Source of the DNA: Oxalicibacterium solurbis
Lineage (GTDB): Bacteria > Pseudomonadota > Gammaproteobacteria > Burkholderiales > Burkholderiaceae_D
NCBI RefSeq assembly: GCF_014635845.1
Contig: NZ_BMDP01000004.1
Location: 1 to 64,000, forward strand
Length of the DNA: 64,000 nucleotides
Direction of reading: 5' to 3'
Both the position numbers and the translations under genes were made by a program. Each line of letters starts with the position of its first letter. Within the stretch, counting starts at the first letter, position 1. A model generated the notes under the pieces. The model saw nothing but the letters and a program-made list of their open reading frames with translations. It had not been told where the DNA came from and made no database searches. Shown piece after piece: positions 18,267 to 26,159 of this stretch.

Positions 18267-18425
18267 GAATTGCTCCCGATATAGATGAATGAAGCTTGTC
18301 GCTTTGTTTGTAATGAATAGTGGCTGCCGATATGGATACCACTAATATACTAGTAGCATACTTTTCCTGGGCGGGAAAGCATCTCCATGTCTTTCGTTTG
18401 TTGGGCGCGACAGTTCGGGATCGCA

Positions 18426-18457
18426 AAATAAAAAAGGCGCCCCGCAGGGCGCCTTGG
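18426..18457 (-). terminator. Terminator of porin 3
   Basis: AAGGCGCCC and GGGCGCCTT flank a four-base loop, and on the minus strand the stem is followed by TTTTTTATTTT. It lies about 25 bases past the porin 3 stop. Confidence 0.9.
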
Positions 18458-18479
18458 AGAGATGCTGCTAGTCGGTATA

Positions 18480-19529
18480 TCAGAACTTGTGCTGGATGCC
18501 GACAGCCATGCCGCTGGTGTTTTCACCGGCAACGACGTCGCCGCCACCGCTGAAGCCTTGTTCGGACAGATCGTCGTTATCCACGCGAGCGTAGGTTGCG
18601 TACAGCGTCGTGCGCTTCGACAGCGAGTACGTGTAGGACAGGGCCAGCACGTTGTTGTCGAAATCGTTGCGATCGTCGTTGTTGTTGATGTATTCCGCAC
18701 GGATGGCGCTGGCACCGAACGGAACCGTCACACCGATCAGGCCGCTCTTGATTTTCAGATCGTCGCCACCGACGTTGCTTTCCAGTTTCTTCTGGCTGTA
18801 GGCGCCGTGCAGCTTGAAGCCGCCGAAATCGTAGGTTGCGCCGATCATCGCGATTTTGAGGTCGCTTTCATCGACAAATGGATCGACATCGGTATCGGTC
18901 GTGTTGCCGTCGCTGTAGCCGAATTGAACATTCAGTGGGCCATTTGCGTAGCCCAATTGCGCACCCCAGACGCGATTTGCGCTGTTGTCGCCTTCTGCTT
19001 CGCCGAATTGGTAAGCGATCTCACCCGAGAAGCCGGAGAAGTTCGGCGTGATGTAGATGATCTGGTTCGGGTTACGTTCAGGGATGGCGCCGATACCATT
19101 TGCGCTACCGCCCAGGAAGGTGATGGCGTTGACCATGCCGCCGGTGCTGAACGGATCGATCTTCGACAGGGCTTCCTTGATTGGCGTGTTTTGTTTGCCC
19201 AGACGGACTTTACCGAAACCGCCTTCGAGGCCGATGTAGGAAATGCGGCTGAAAGCTGCGTCGGCGGTAGAAGCTTTGCCATCATCGCTATTGAAGCCGT
19301 TTTCCAGCACGAAAGTCGTTTTCAGGCCGTTGCCGAGGTCTTCCACGCCTTTGAAGCCGATGCGGCTGGAGTTGTTGTTGCCGCTACGCATCGCGTTGAC
19401 GCTGTCGCCACCGTTGTCGATGTGAGCGATGCCGGTATCAACGATACCGTAGATGGTGACCGACGATTGCGCCGATGCGGTGCCGGCGAACGCGCCGAAA
19501 ATTGCAAGCGCCAAGAGTGATTTTTTCAT
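18480..19529 (-). CDS. Trimeric outer-membrane porin 3
   Basis: A 349-residue porin with signal peptide MKKSLLALAIFGAFAGTASA and mature start QSSVTIYGIVDTGIAH. SSRIGFKGVEDLGNGLKTTFVLENG, GKVRLGKQNTPIKEAL and the late block SYTYSLSKRTTLYATYARV are close to porin 1, implying a recent duplication. It ends IQHKF. A weak GAGGAATTGG site precedes the ATG. The upstream gap carries four consecutive 11-bp PhoB-box-like units (19698-19741). Substrate unknown; regulation by phosphate is inference from those repeats. Confidence 0.93.
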   Translation of the reverse strand: MKKSLLALAIFGAFAGTASAQSSVTIYGIVDTGIAHIDNGGDSVNAMRSGNNNSSRIGFKGVEDLGNGLKTTFVLENGFNSDDGKASTADAAFSRISYIGLEGGFGKVRLGKQNTPIKEALSKIDPFSTGGMVNAITFLGGSANGIGAIPERNPNQIIYITPNFSGFSGEIAYQFGEAEGDNSANRVWGAQLGYANGPLNVQFGYSDGNTTDTDVDPFVDESDLKIAMIGATYDFGGFKLHGAYSQKKLESNVGGDDLKIKSGLIGVTVPFGASAIRAEYINNNDDRNDFDNNVLALSYTYSLSKRTTLYATYARVDNDDLSEQGFSGGGDVVAGENTSGMAVGIQHKF

Positions 19530-19697
19530 TCCAATTCCTCGAGAGTTGTTTAAAGGTCACTTGCTTAGTGACGATCTTTCAGTCCTTGCTTGTAATGCCT
19601 GCAAGCTGACGAGAGGATTGGAACAAAGAAATGTGACAGGATTGCTACATGGCGGTGGCGATTGGCATATTGATGGATTTTTGCAACAGAAGGTGGT

Positions 19698-19741
19698 GAT
19701 TTATGACAATTTAATGACGGTTTGATGTCAATCCTGTGACA
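19698..19741 (-). promoter_or_regulatory. Array of four 11-bp Pho-box-like units upstream of porin 3
   Basis: Read on the minus strand the units are TGTCACAGGAT, TGACATCAAAC, CGTCATTAAAT and TGTCATAAATC with no gaps, so the GTCA/GACA cores recur every 11 bases over 44 bases. The 18-base window over the last two units matches the E. coli PhoB consensus at 15 of 18 positions by my count. The array lies 169-212 bases before the porin start and ends 10 bases from the porin 4 stop. Confidence 0.55.
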
Positions 19742-19751
19742 TGTCATGCAT

Positions 19752-20831
19752 TTAGAACACATGATTGATGCCGAGCGAGATACCTGTCTGGCTGGTTTGG
19801 CCTTTGCTTGTCAACGTGGCAAGGCCACTCAATGCGGCGTTGTCGATGGCGGCATACAGATTTGTCCGGGTCGAGAGTGCGTAGGTCGCCCCAATAATGG
19901 AAAAATTCCGGCGCGCCAGCTCGTTGCCGTTGGTTTCGAAGGTTGTCCGGTAATAGCCGACCGTGACGCTGACGCGCGGAGTGAAGTTATGGCTGGCGCC
20001 GATCCAGGTGTTTTTCGCCTGATGGCCGGACAGTGATGCGGCATCGTCGCTGCTGGTGCGCATATAGCCGCCAGCCACGCGGACCGAGCCGAAACGCCAT
20101 GAGCCGCCGAAAGTAACCTGGCTCTGGTCGCGAAAAATGGTGGTGCTGACGGCGGAAACATTCGGTCGTTGCCGTGTATAAGCGCCGCCGATCGTGAAGC
20201 GCTCGTTCGCATAGCCGGCCGCGACGGCATAGGCGGAGCCGTCCTTCGTTGCGCCATTCTTTTCGCCAAATGCATATTCGGCGCCGTAGGTCAGGCCGCC
20301 GGAAGTGCCTATATACTGGACATCGTTGCTGAAACGGGTGCCGATCATCGTTCCGAACGGATAGCCGGGGAAGTTGCGTTCGCTATCGCCGGCAGAAAAT
20401 CCCGCCAGCGGAATCGTGTGGACGTAGTGATATTCGAAGGGATCGTAGAAGCTGATGATCTTGCACGACAGCGATGGGATGCGGCCGAATTCCAGTTTGC
20501 CGAAATCGCCGTTCAGGCCGACCAGCGAGTAGCGGTTGAAGAGCCGGCCTTGCGTGTTGTCGAGTTCGCCGGTACCGCCGTTCCAGCCGCTTTCGAACTG
20601 GAAGTGTGCGTTCAGCCCGTTGCCCAAGACCTCGTTGCCCTTGATACCGATGCGATTGTTGAAAAACTCGCCATTCGAACTCATCTTGACGAGACGATCG
20701 CCATCGGCGTTGGCGTGCGTCAGGCTGCGAATGCCGACATCGATCGTGCCGTAAAACTCGACGGAAGACTGAGCGTGGGCGTTCAGGCAGAACATGCCGG
20801 ACAGGGCAAGGGCGATGCGCGTGATTTTCAT
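19752..20831 (-). CDS. Trimeric outer-membrane porin 4 (divergent member)
   Basis: A 359-residue porin, more distant from the other three. Signal peptide MKITRIALALSGMFCLNAHA precedes QSSVEFYGTIDVG. The internal start at 20831 was preferred to 20900 because it gives a normal signal peptide. FFNNRIGIKGNEVLGNGLNAHFQFESGW matches the family hairpin, and YRTTFETNGNELARRNFSIIGATYALSTRTNLYA the closing strands; the chain ends NHVF. It contains a cysteine (GRIPSLSCKIISFYD), rare in porins, in the region corresponding to the constriction loop. No terminator is evident after its stop; the porin 3 regulatory repeats begin within 10 bases. Confidence 0.9.
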   Translation of the reverse strand: MKITRIALALSGMFCLNAHAQSSVEFYGTIDVGIRSLTHANADGDRLVKMSSNGEFFNNRIGIKGNEVLGNGLNAHFQFESGWNGGTGELDNTQGRLFNRYSLVGLNGDFGKLEFGRIPSLSCKIISFYDPFEYHYVHTIPLAGFSAGDSERNFPGYPFGTMIGTRFSNDVQYIGTSGGLTYGAEYAFGEKNGATKDGSAYAVAAGYANERFTIGGAYTRQRPNVSAVSTTIFRDQSQVTFGGSWRFGSVRVAGGYMRTSSDDAASLSGHQAKNTWIGASHNFTPRVSVTVGYYRTTFETNGNELARRNFSIIGATYALSTRTNLYAAIDNAALSGLATLTSKGQTSQTGISLGINHVF

Positions 20832-20955
20832 CGATGGGAGAAGCGGCGTGCGGCCTGCGGTAGTGAGGCGGCGCTGTCGAATAATTGTTATGCGGCGCAT
20901 TATCCATGCCTAACGGCAACATGACTGTTAAATTTGGAAAAGTTAGGAAGGCACC

Positions 20956-21582
20956 ATGTATTTTCTTGATCGATTGATCACCGAATTCGATTCGGCGTTA
21001 CGCACGATGGCGGCAGTCTCTGCTGCGCGGCGTCCGTCGCCGGCTGCAAATCTGGCGGAGAGTGAAATGGATGCAAAGGACCGGCGGCATAGTGCGGGAC
21101 TGATGCGTGTCAACCATGTTGGCGAGGTCTGCGCGCAGGCGCTGTATCAGGCGCAGGCAAGGTTCGCGCGCAACGATGCCGTGCGCGCGAAATTCATTGA
21201 AGCCGGCCATGAGGAAGAAGACCATCTGGCATGGACGGCGCAGCGCTTGCGCGAACTCGGTTCGCGTCCCAGTCTGCTGAATCCGCTCTGGTATGCCGGT
21301 TCCTACGCGCTAGGTTCGGTTGCCGCGGCGCTTGGCGATCCGCGCAGCCTGGGTTTCGTCGTCGAAACAGAACGTCAGGTCGAGGCGCACCTCAACAAGC
21401 ACATGGGCAGCCTGCCGGCGAAGGACATGAAGTCGCTGGCGATCGTGGCGCAGATGAGTGTGGACGAGGCAACGCATGGTGCGACCGCACAGTCGATGGG
21501 CGCCCAGCCGGTGCCGCCATTGGTGCGGCAATCGATGCGTGCGATGGCGAAGGTCATGACGACGACAGCCTATTACCTATAG
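20956..21582 (+). CDS. coq7: 2-polyprenyl-3-methyl-6-methoxy-1,4-benzoquinone hydroxylase (Coq7 type)
   Basis: Di-iron hydroxylase performing a late ring hydroxylation in ubiquinone synthesis, in place of the flavin enzyme UbiF of E. coli. It has 208 residues. Iron ligands are visible as E in [19 protein letters not shown] in [13 protein letters not shown] in [15 protein letters not shown] and EATH in [16 protein letters not shown], the duplicated ferritin-like pattern of Coq7. GGAAGG precedes the ATG. It stands alone, divergent from porin 4 across a short gap and followed by a terminator at 21604-21634. Confidence 0.94.
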   Translation: MYFLDRLITEFDSALRTMAAVSAARRPSPAANLAESEMDAKDRRHSAGLMRVNHVGEVCAQALYQAQARFARNDAVRAKFIEAGHEEEDHLAWTAQRLRELGSRPSLLNPLWYAGSYALGSVAAALGDPRSLGFVVETERQVEAHLNKHMGSLPAKDMKSLAIVAQMSVDEATHGATAQSMGAQPVPPLVRQSMRAMAKVMTTTAYYL

Positions 21583-21603
21583 CCGTCTGCAACGCTGGAA
21601 TGC

Positions 21604-21634
21604 AAAAGCCCGGCCTTGGTGCCGGGCTTTTCTT
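21604..21634. terminator. Bidirectional terminator between coq7 and the OsmC gene
   Basis: AAAAGCCCGGC and GCCGGGCTTTT flank a short loop; the converging genes on both sides can use it. Confidence 0.87.
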
Positions 21635-21650
21635 TGTCAGGCTTTTATTA

Positions 21651-22091
21651 TTAGGCAGCGGCGGGAGTCAGATCGTCGACGATTTCGTACGAGTGCGTGA
21701 GTTCAGCCGTCTTGGCCAGCATGATCGAGGCCGAGCAGTATTTGTCGTGCGACAATTTGATGGCGCGTTCGACAACGTTCGGCCGCAGGTTGCGACCGGT
21801 AACGGTGAAGTGGAAATGCACCTTGGTGAAAACCTTTGGGTCGGTTTCAGCACGTTCCGATTTCAGCGAAACTTCGCAGCCGCGCACATCCTGGCCGCTC
21901 TTGCGCAGGATGACGACGACGTCGTAGGCGGTACAGCCGCCGGTTCCCAGCAGGACGACTTCCATCGGGCGCGGCGCGAGGTTGCGTCCGCCGCCTTCAG
22001 GGGCGCCGTCCATTGCGACGACGTGGCCGGAGCCGGTTTCAGCCAGAAAGGTCATGCCGGACAGGCCGGTCCAGCGTACTGTGCATTCCAT
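21651..22091 (-). CDS. OsmC family protein (YhfA-like)
   Basis: A 146-residue cytoplasmic OsmC-fold protein. The family's redox cysteines are present: C53 in LLGTGGCTAYDVV and C119 in HDKYCSAS, matching peroxide-reducing OsmC/Ohr-like chemistry, although the YhfA branch has no firmly known substrate. ATG 22091 gives the usual N-terminus MECTVRWTG; the longer in-frame extension to 22226 lacks similarity to the family and was rejected. The ribosome-binding site is weak (GAGAATT). It converges with coq7 and is divergent from rplM. Confidence 0.88.
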   Translation of the reverse strand: MECTVRWTGLSGMTFLAETGSGHVVAMDGAPEGGGRNLAPRPMEVVLLGTGGCTAYDVVVILRKSGQDVRGCEVSLKSERAETDPKVFTKVHFHFTVTGRNLRPNVVERAIKLSHDKYCSASIMLAKTAELTHSYEIVDDLTPAAA

Positions 22092-22263
22092 TGTTGAATT
22101 CTCGTCAAGTTGCCAATCAAAAGTGCTGACATTGTAATGGCTGACGCCGTGGTTCGTATGCCGATTCGAATTGCCTGATCGACAAGGGCGAGCGAAACGG
22201 CTTCGCGAGTGTCGCCGGAATGTCACGGATCAGCGCCGTCATGGCGCGTCTTTGAAGGGATGT

Positions 22264-22293
22264 TTGACGCCAAGTCCTTGAAAAGTCTATAAT
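22264..22293 (+). promoter_or_regulatory. Promoter of the rplM-rpsI operon
   Basis: TTGACG (22264-22269), an 18-base spacer and TATAAT (22288-22293) form a near-consensus sigma-70 promoter. Transcription would start near 22300, leaving a leader of about 107 bases before rplM. Confidence 0.8.
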
Positions 22294-22299
22294 TTGCGG

Positions 22300-22406
22300 T
22301 TCTTCCATTTGCTCAGGAAGAGATACAACAAGGATGCGTACGTGGTTTGCTGTTTCACTTCACGTAACCGCCATTTTGAGCAAGTCAATTCAACTAGGAA
22401 GTCATC
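22300..22406 (+). other. Structured 5' leader of rplM-rpsI
   Basis: The untranslated leader holds two possible hairpins: TCTTCC/GGAAGA (22301-22321) and TACGTG/CACGTA (22339-22366). Ribosomal-protein operons are often autoregulated through such leaders by one of their own products. That this one binds L13 or S9 is inference only. Confidence 0.35.
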
Positions 22407-22835
22407 ATGAAAACTTTTTCCGCTAAAGGACATGAAGTCCAGCGCGATTGGTTCGTGATTGACGCGACGGACAAAGTCCTCGGACGTGTTGCCAGCGAAG
22501 TGGCACGCCGACTGCGCGGCAAGCACAAACCGGAATTTACTCCTCACGTCGACACGGGCGATTTCATCGTCGTGATCAATGCAGGCAAGCTGCGCGTGAC
22601 CGGCACCAAGGCCACCGACAAAACCTACTATCGCCACAGCGGTTACCCGGGCGGTATCTACGAAACGAACTTCCTGAAAATGCAACAGCGTTTTCCGGGA
22701 CGCGCGCTGGAAAAAGCGGTTAAAGGCATGCTGCCTAAAGGCCCGCTCGGCTACGCGATGATCAAAAAGCTCAAGGTCTATGCAGACGGCACGCATCCGC
22801 ACGCCGCGCAACAGCCTAAAGCACTCGAACTGTAA
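22407..22835 (+). CDS. rplM: 50S ribosomal protein L13
   Basis: Large-subunit ribosomal protein of 142 residues, the normal length. [53 protein letters not shown] and the conserved [12 protein letters not shown] are all present, as is [24 protein letters not shown] lies before the ATG. rpsI starts nine bases after its stop, the standard L13-S9 pairing. Confidence 0.98.
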   Translation: MKTFSAKGHEVQRDWFVIDATDKVLGRVASEVARRLRGKHKPEFTPHVDTGDFIVVINAGKLRVTGTKATDKTYYRHSGYPGGIYETNFLKMQQRFPGRALEKAVKGMLPKGPLGYAMIKKLKVYADGTHPHAAQQPKALEL

Positions 22836-22844
22836 GGAACAGAC

Positions 22845-23237
22845 ATGATCGGTAACTACAATTACGGAACCGGCCGTCGCAAGAGTGCAGTGGCTCGCGT
22901 CTTCATCAAATCGGGCTCCGGCCAGATCGTCGTCAACGGCAAGCCGGCCGCCGAGTACTTCTCGCGCGAAACCGGCCTGATGGTCATCCGTCAGCCGCTG
23001 GAACTGACGAACAACACCGAACGCTTCGACATCATGGTCAACGTCCACGGCGGCGGTGAATCGGGCCAGGCAGGTGCGGTCCGTCACGGCATCACCCGTG
23101 CACTGATCGATTACGATGCCACGCTGAAGCCGGAACTGTCGAAAGCAGGCTTCGTGACCCGCGATGCACGTGAAGTGGAACGTAAAAAGGTCGGTCTGCG
23201 CAAAGCACGCCGCGCCAAGCAGTTCTCCAAGCGTTAA
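22845..23237 (+). CDS. rpsI: 30S ribosomal protein S9
   Basis: Small-subunit ribosomal protein of 130 residues. [20 protein letters not shown] opens the protein, [20 protein letters not shown] lies in the middle, and the basic C-terminal tail [16 protein letters not shown] ends with the Lys-Arg that reaches the P-site tRNA. A strong terminator follows. Confidence 0.98.
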   Translation: MIGNYNYGTGRRKSAVARVFIKSGSGQIVVNGKPAAEYFSRETGLMVIRQPLELTNNTERFDIMVNVHGGGESGQAGAVRHGITRALIDYDATLKPELSKAGFVTRDAREVERKKVGLRKARRAKQFSKR

Positions 23238-23272
23238 TCTGCGTCTATCGAAACTCAGTTTCTGCAATATCG

Positions 23273-23306
23273 AAAAGCCGCCAGGTTCGCGCCTGGCGGC
23301 TTTTTT
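23273..23306 (+). terminator. Terminator of rplM-rpsI
   Basis: AAAAGCCGCCAGG, loop TTCGCG and CCTGGCGGC followed by TTTTTT: a 13-bp stem with a T-run, 36 bases past the rpsI stop. Confidence 0.93.
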
Positions 23307-23439
23307 ATCTTTCAAACCGGATTTTGACGGATGGAAACATCCTGAAAAGTTCGGCTGTTAGAATGTGGAAACGCGTATGTAGTAGCGTATGCAATGGCAT
23401 ACGGCAAGGCGATACGTGTCTTTATTAGTGGGAAAGAAC

Positions 23440-24477
23440 ATGATCAAGGTTGGCATTGTTGGCGGTACGGGTTATACGGGCGTGGAACTGCTGCGGATTC
23501 TCTCCACGCATCCGCAAGTGCAATTGACGGCGATTACGTCGCGCAAGGAAGACGGCATGCCGGTGGCGGACATGTTTCCGTCGTTGCGCGGTCGCGTGAA
23601 CCTCGCTTTTTCATCGCCGGACAATGCCAAACTGACGGAATGCGATGTGGTGTTCTTCGCCACGCCGCATGGTGTGGCGATGGCACAAGCACGCGAACTG
23701 TTGGCTGCCGGCGTCAAGGTGATCGATCTGGCCGCCGACTTTCGCCTGCAGGACATCGATGCCTTCGAGAAGTGGTACAAGATGCCGCACGGCTGTCCGG
23801 ACCTGCTGAAGGAGGCCGCTTACGGTCTGGTCGAACTGAATCGCGAGGCGATCAAAAAGGCGCGCATCGTCGGTAATCCCGGTTGCTACCCAACCACGAT
23901 GCAACTCGGTTTCGCACCGCTGCTGAAGGCTGGCGTGATCGATGCGACGCATCTGATTGCCGATTGCAAATCGGGCGTATCCGGCGCCGGCCGCAAGGCC
24001 GAAGTGGCGACGCTGTTTTCCGAAGCCGGCGACAACTTCAAGGCCTATGGTGTTTCCGGCCATCGCCATTTGCCGGAAACGCTGGAGCGCCTGTCGGATA
24101 TGGCCAAGGGCAAGGTCGGCCTGATCTTCACGCCGCACCTGACGCCGATGATCCGCGGCATGCACTCGACCTTGTATGCGCGTTTGACGACGGAGGTCGA
24201 CAATGCCGGCCTGCAAAAGCTGTACGAAGACATGTATGCGAACGAACCATTCGTCGATGTGATGCCGTTCGGCTCGCATCCGGAAACGCGTTCGACGCGC
24301 GCCTCCAACATGCTGCGCATTGCGCTGCATCGTCCGGATAACGGCGATACTGTCGTCGTGCTGGTGGTGCAGGACAATCTGGTCAAGGGCGCATCCGGCC
24401 AGGCGGTGCAGTGCATGAACCTGATGTTCGGACTGGACGAGACGACCGGTCTGATGCACGTGCCGGTGCTGCCGTAA
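23440..24477 (+). CDS. argC: N-acetyl-gamma-glutamyl-phosphate reductase
   Basis: Third step of arginine synthesis, NADPH-dependent reduction of N-acetylglutamyl phosphate. It has 345 residues. [18 protein letters not shown] is the nucleotide-binding start and the catalytic cysteine is C149 in [27 protein letters not shown] and GHRHLPE follow as expected. ATG 23440 follows GGGAAAG; an upstream in-frame start at 23389 is less likely. The next gene begins 11 bases after its stop, so argC probably leads a unit with the coiled-coil and bactofilin genes. Confidence 0.95.
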   Translation: MIKVGIVGGTGYTGVELLRILSTHPQVQLTAITSRKEDGMPVADMFPSLRGRVNLAFSSPDNAKLTECDVVFFATPHGVAMAQARELLAAGVKVIDLAADFRLQDIDAFEKWYKMPHGCPDLLKEAAYGLVELNREAIKKARIVGNPGCYPTTMQLGFAPLLKAGVIDATHLIADCKSGVSGAGRKAEVATLFSEAGDNFKAYGVSGHRHLPETLERLSDMAKGKVGLIFTPHLTPMIRGMHSTLYARLTTEVDNAGLQKLYEDMYANEPFVDVMPFGSHPETRSTRASNMLRIALHRPDNGDTVVVLVVQDNLVKGASGQAVQCMNLMFGLDETTGLMHVPVLP

Positions 24478-24488
24478 GGCCCGAACTG

Positions 24489-25247
24489 ATGGCCCGCAAG
24501 CAGCCCAAGCCGGTATTCAAGTCGCTGCAGCGCAAGCGGTGGCTGCAGCGCTGGTCGGTCGCCGCACCGCGGATGACGATCAGGAATCATCTGCCATGGC
24601 CGCTGCGTGCCGTGTTCATCGCCATCGTGGTCGGGCTGGGCGGTGCGATTGCGATGTGGGCCTACGATACCGGCCGCAATTTCACCGGCTTCAATCCGGG
24701 CGCGACCAAGGCGCAATTAACATCATTGCGCGAGCAGTTGCAGCAGGTAACCACTGAGCGTGATCGTTATCAGGCGACGGTGAATGCGGCGGAAAGCCGC
24801 TTGAACATCGAGCATGCCTTCCAGGCACAACTGACCGAGCAGATCAAGTCGCTGCAGGACGAGAACGGCAAGCTGAAGGATGACTTGTCTTTCTTTGAGG
24901 GATTGTTGCCGGCTGGTGCGCACGGTGTGGCCATCCGCAGTTTCAGGGTGGAAAAAGTGGATCCGAGGCAATTGCGCTACCGCTTGTTGTTAATGCAAGG
25001 CGGCAGAACGACAGTCAACGATTTCGTCGGCAATTACCAGCTTGTTCTGACGCTGTTCCAGAACGGCAAAAATGCTATGATGACCCTCCCGAAACCGGAG
25101 GTGGCAGCATCCTACAAGCTGTCGTTCAAGCATTATCAACGCGTCGAAGGTGTGCTCGACATTCCAGAGGGCGCGACCGTCAAGTCAGTTCAGGTAAAGG
25201 TTCTTGAAAAAGGCGCCGTACGCGCGCAGCAATCCGAAAATCTGTAA
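24489..25247 (+). CDS. DUF6776-like membrane-anchored coiled-coil protein
   Basis: A 252-residue protein I match tentatively to the DUF6776 family. A basic cytoplasmic N-terminus (residues 1-37) precedes one membrane helix (about 38-58, AVFIAIVVGLGGAIAMWAYD), then a coiled coil (about 74-135) and a periplasmic C-terminal domain of beta character (VAIRSFRVEKVDPRQLRYRL, then YKLSFKHYQRVEGVLDIPEG). ATG 24489 was chosen because longer in-frame starts overlap argC. The bactofilin gene begins 12 bases after its stop. The layout suggests it anchors or positions the bactofilin; this is inference, with no motif proving it. Confidence 0.75.
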   Translation: MARKQPKPVFKSLQRKRWLQRWSVAAPRMTIRNHLPWPLRAVFIAIVVGLGGAIAMWAYDTGRNFTGFNPGATKAQLTSLREQLQQVTTERDRYQATVNAAESRLNIEHAFQAQLTEQIKSLQDENGKLKDDLSFFEGLLPAGAHGVAIRSFRVEKVDPRQLRYRLLLMQGGRTTVNDFVGNYQLVLTLFQNGKNAMMTLPKPEVAASYKLSFKHYQRVEGVLDIPEGATVKSVQVKVLEKGAVRAQQSENL

Positions 25248-25259
25248 AGGAGCGTCATC

Positions 25260-25667
25260 ATGTTTGGCCGTAAAACCAAAAGTACGATCGATAGCCTGAT
25301 TGGCGCCGAAACGAAGATTTCCGGAAACGTGCATTTCAAGGGCGGTTTGCGGATCGACGGGCATGTGAAAGGCGATGTGATCGCCGATGCGGACGAAACG
25401 AGCATGCTGGTCATTTCCGAACATGCCAAGGTGGAAGGCGAGGTGCGCGTCGCGCATCTGCTGGTCAACGGCGAAATCATCGGTCCGGTTGTCTCGTCCG
25501 AACTGCTTGAATTGCAGCCGAAAGCCCGCATAACGGGTGATGTGTACTACAAGGCGCTGGAAATGCACGGCGGTGCAGTGGTTTCCGGCAAATTGACGCA
25601 TGAAGCCTCGGATGAGCCGTTGCTGAAACTGGCGACCGTTCCCGCGCTGGCAGCCAGCAATACGTGA
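25260..25667 (+). CDS. Bactofilin (polymer-forming cytoskeletal protein)
   Basis: A 135-residue bactofilin: a short N-terminal tail, then a beta-helix built of repeated turns ([67 protein letters not shown]) and a short flexible tail. Such proteins form nucleotide-free filaments at the inner membrane and help organise cell-wall enzymes. A good AAAGGAG site lies before the ATG. It sits between the coiled-coil membrane protein and erpA. Filament formation is known for the family, the local partner is inference. Confidence 0.93.
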   Translation: MFGRKTKSTIDSLIGAETKISGNVHFKGGLRIDGHVKGDVIADADETSMLVISEHAKVEGEVRVAHLLVNGEIIGPVVSSELLELQPKARITGDVYYKALEMHGGAVVSGKLTHEASDEPLLKLATVPALAASNT

Positions 25668-25719
25668 AATCCGGGCAGCGTCTATAATGGGAAGTAACGA
25701 ATTCCAGCAGGAGTATGAA

Positions 25720-26070
25720 ATGAATGCAATCGCAGAAATGCCAGCCCCGATCAACTTCAGCGACAGCGCTGCGGCCAAGGTGGCCGAACTGATCGAGGAA
25801 GAAGGCAATCCGGATCTGAAGCTGCGCGTTTTCGTGCAGGGGGGCGGATGCTCGGGCTTCCAGTACGGCTTCACGTTCGATGAAATCGTCAATGAAGACG
25901 ATACGATGATGACGAAGAACGGCGTCCAGTTGCTGATCGATTCGATGAGCTACCAGTATCTGGTTGGCGCCGAGATCGACTACAAGGACGATCTGGAAGG
26001 TGCACAGTTCGTGATCAAGAATCCGAACGCGACGACAACTTGCGGTTGCGGTTCGTCGTTCTCCGCCTGA
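25720..26070 (+). CDS. erpA: Iron-sulfur cluster insertion protein ErpA
   Basis: A-type carrier delivering Fe-S clusters to target enzymes. With ATG 25720 the protein has 116 residues, as expected; an in-frame ATG at 25687 was rejected because CAGGAG precedes 25720 at the right distance. The three conserved cysteines are C44 in [11 protein letters not shown] and C108 and C110 in TTCGCGSSF. It lies 52 bases after the bactofilin stop and ends at a bidirectional terminator shared with anmK. Confidence 0.94.
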   Translation: MNAIAEMPAPINFSDSAAAKVAELIEEEGNPDLKLRVFVQGGGCSGFQYGFTFDEIVNEDDTMMTKNGVQLLIDSMSYQYLVGAEIDYKDDLEGAQFVIKNPNATTTCGCGSSFSA

Positions 26071-26088
26071 CCGGTTTTTCGTTCCAAT

Positions 26089-26118
26089 AAAAAAGCGCAG
26101 CTTCGGCTGCGCTTTTTG
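26089..26118. terminator. Bidirectional terminator between erpA and anmK
   Basis: AAAAAAGCGCAG, loop CTTCGG, CTGCGCTTTTT: a compact hairpin with A and T runs on either side. Confidence 0.92.
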
Positions 26119-26159
26119 TTTGTGCGTCGACGTTTGCGTCGACTATCGTTCGGGCAGGT

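Noticed and set aside
18267-18425. Pho-box-like repeat upstream of porin 2
   Set aside because: Only one CTGTC-like half-site was seen and no 11-base repeat.
20832-20955. Pho box upstream of porin 4
   Set aside because: A single CAGTCAT-like half-site without a phased partner.
23324-23364. Promoter for argC from TTGACG (23324) and TAGAAT (23359)
   Set aside because: The spacer is 29 bases, far too long for a sigma-70 promoter.
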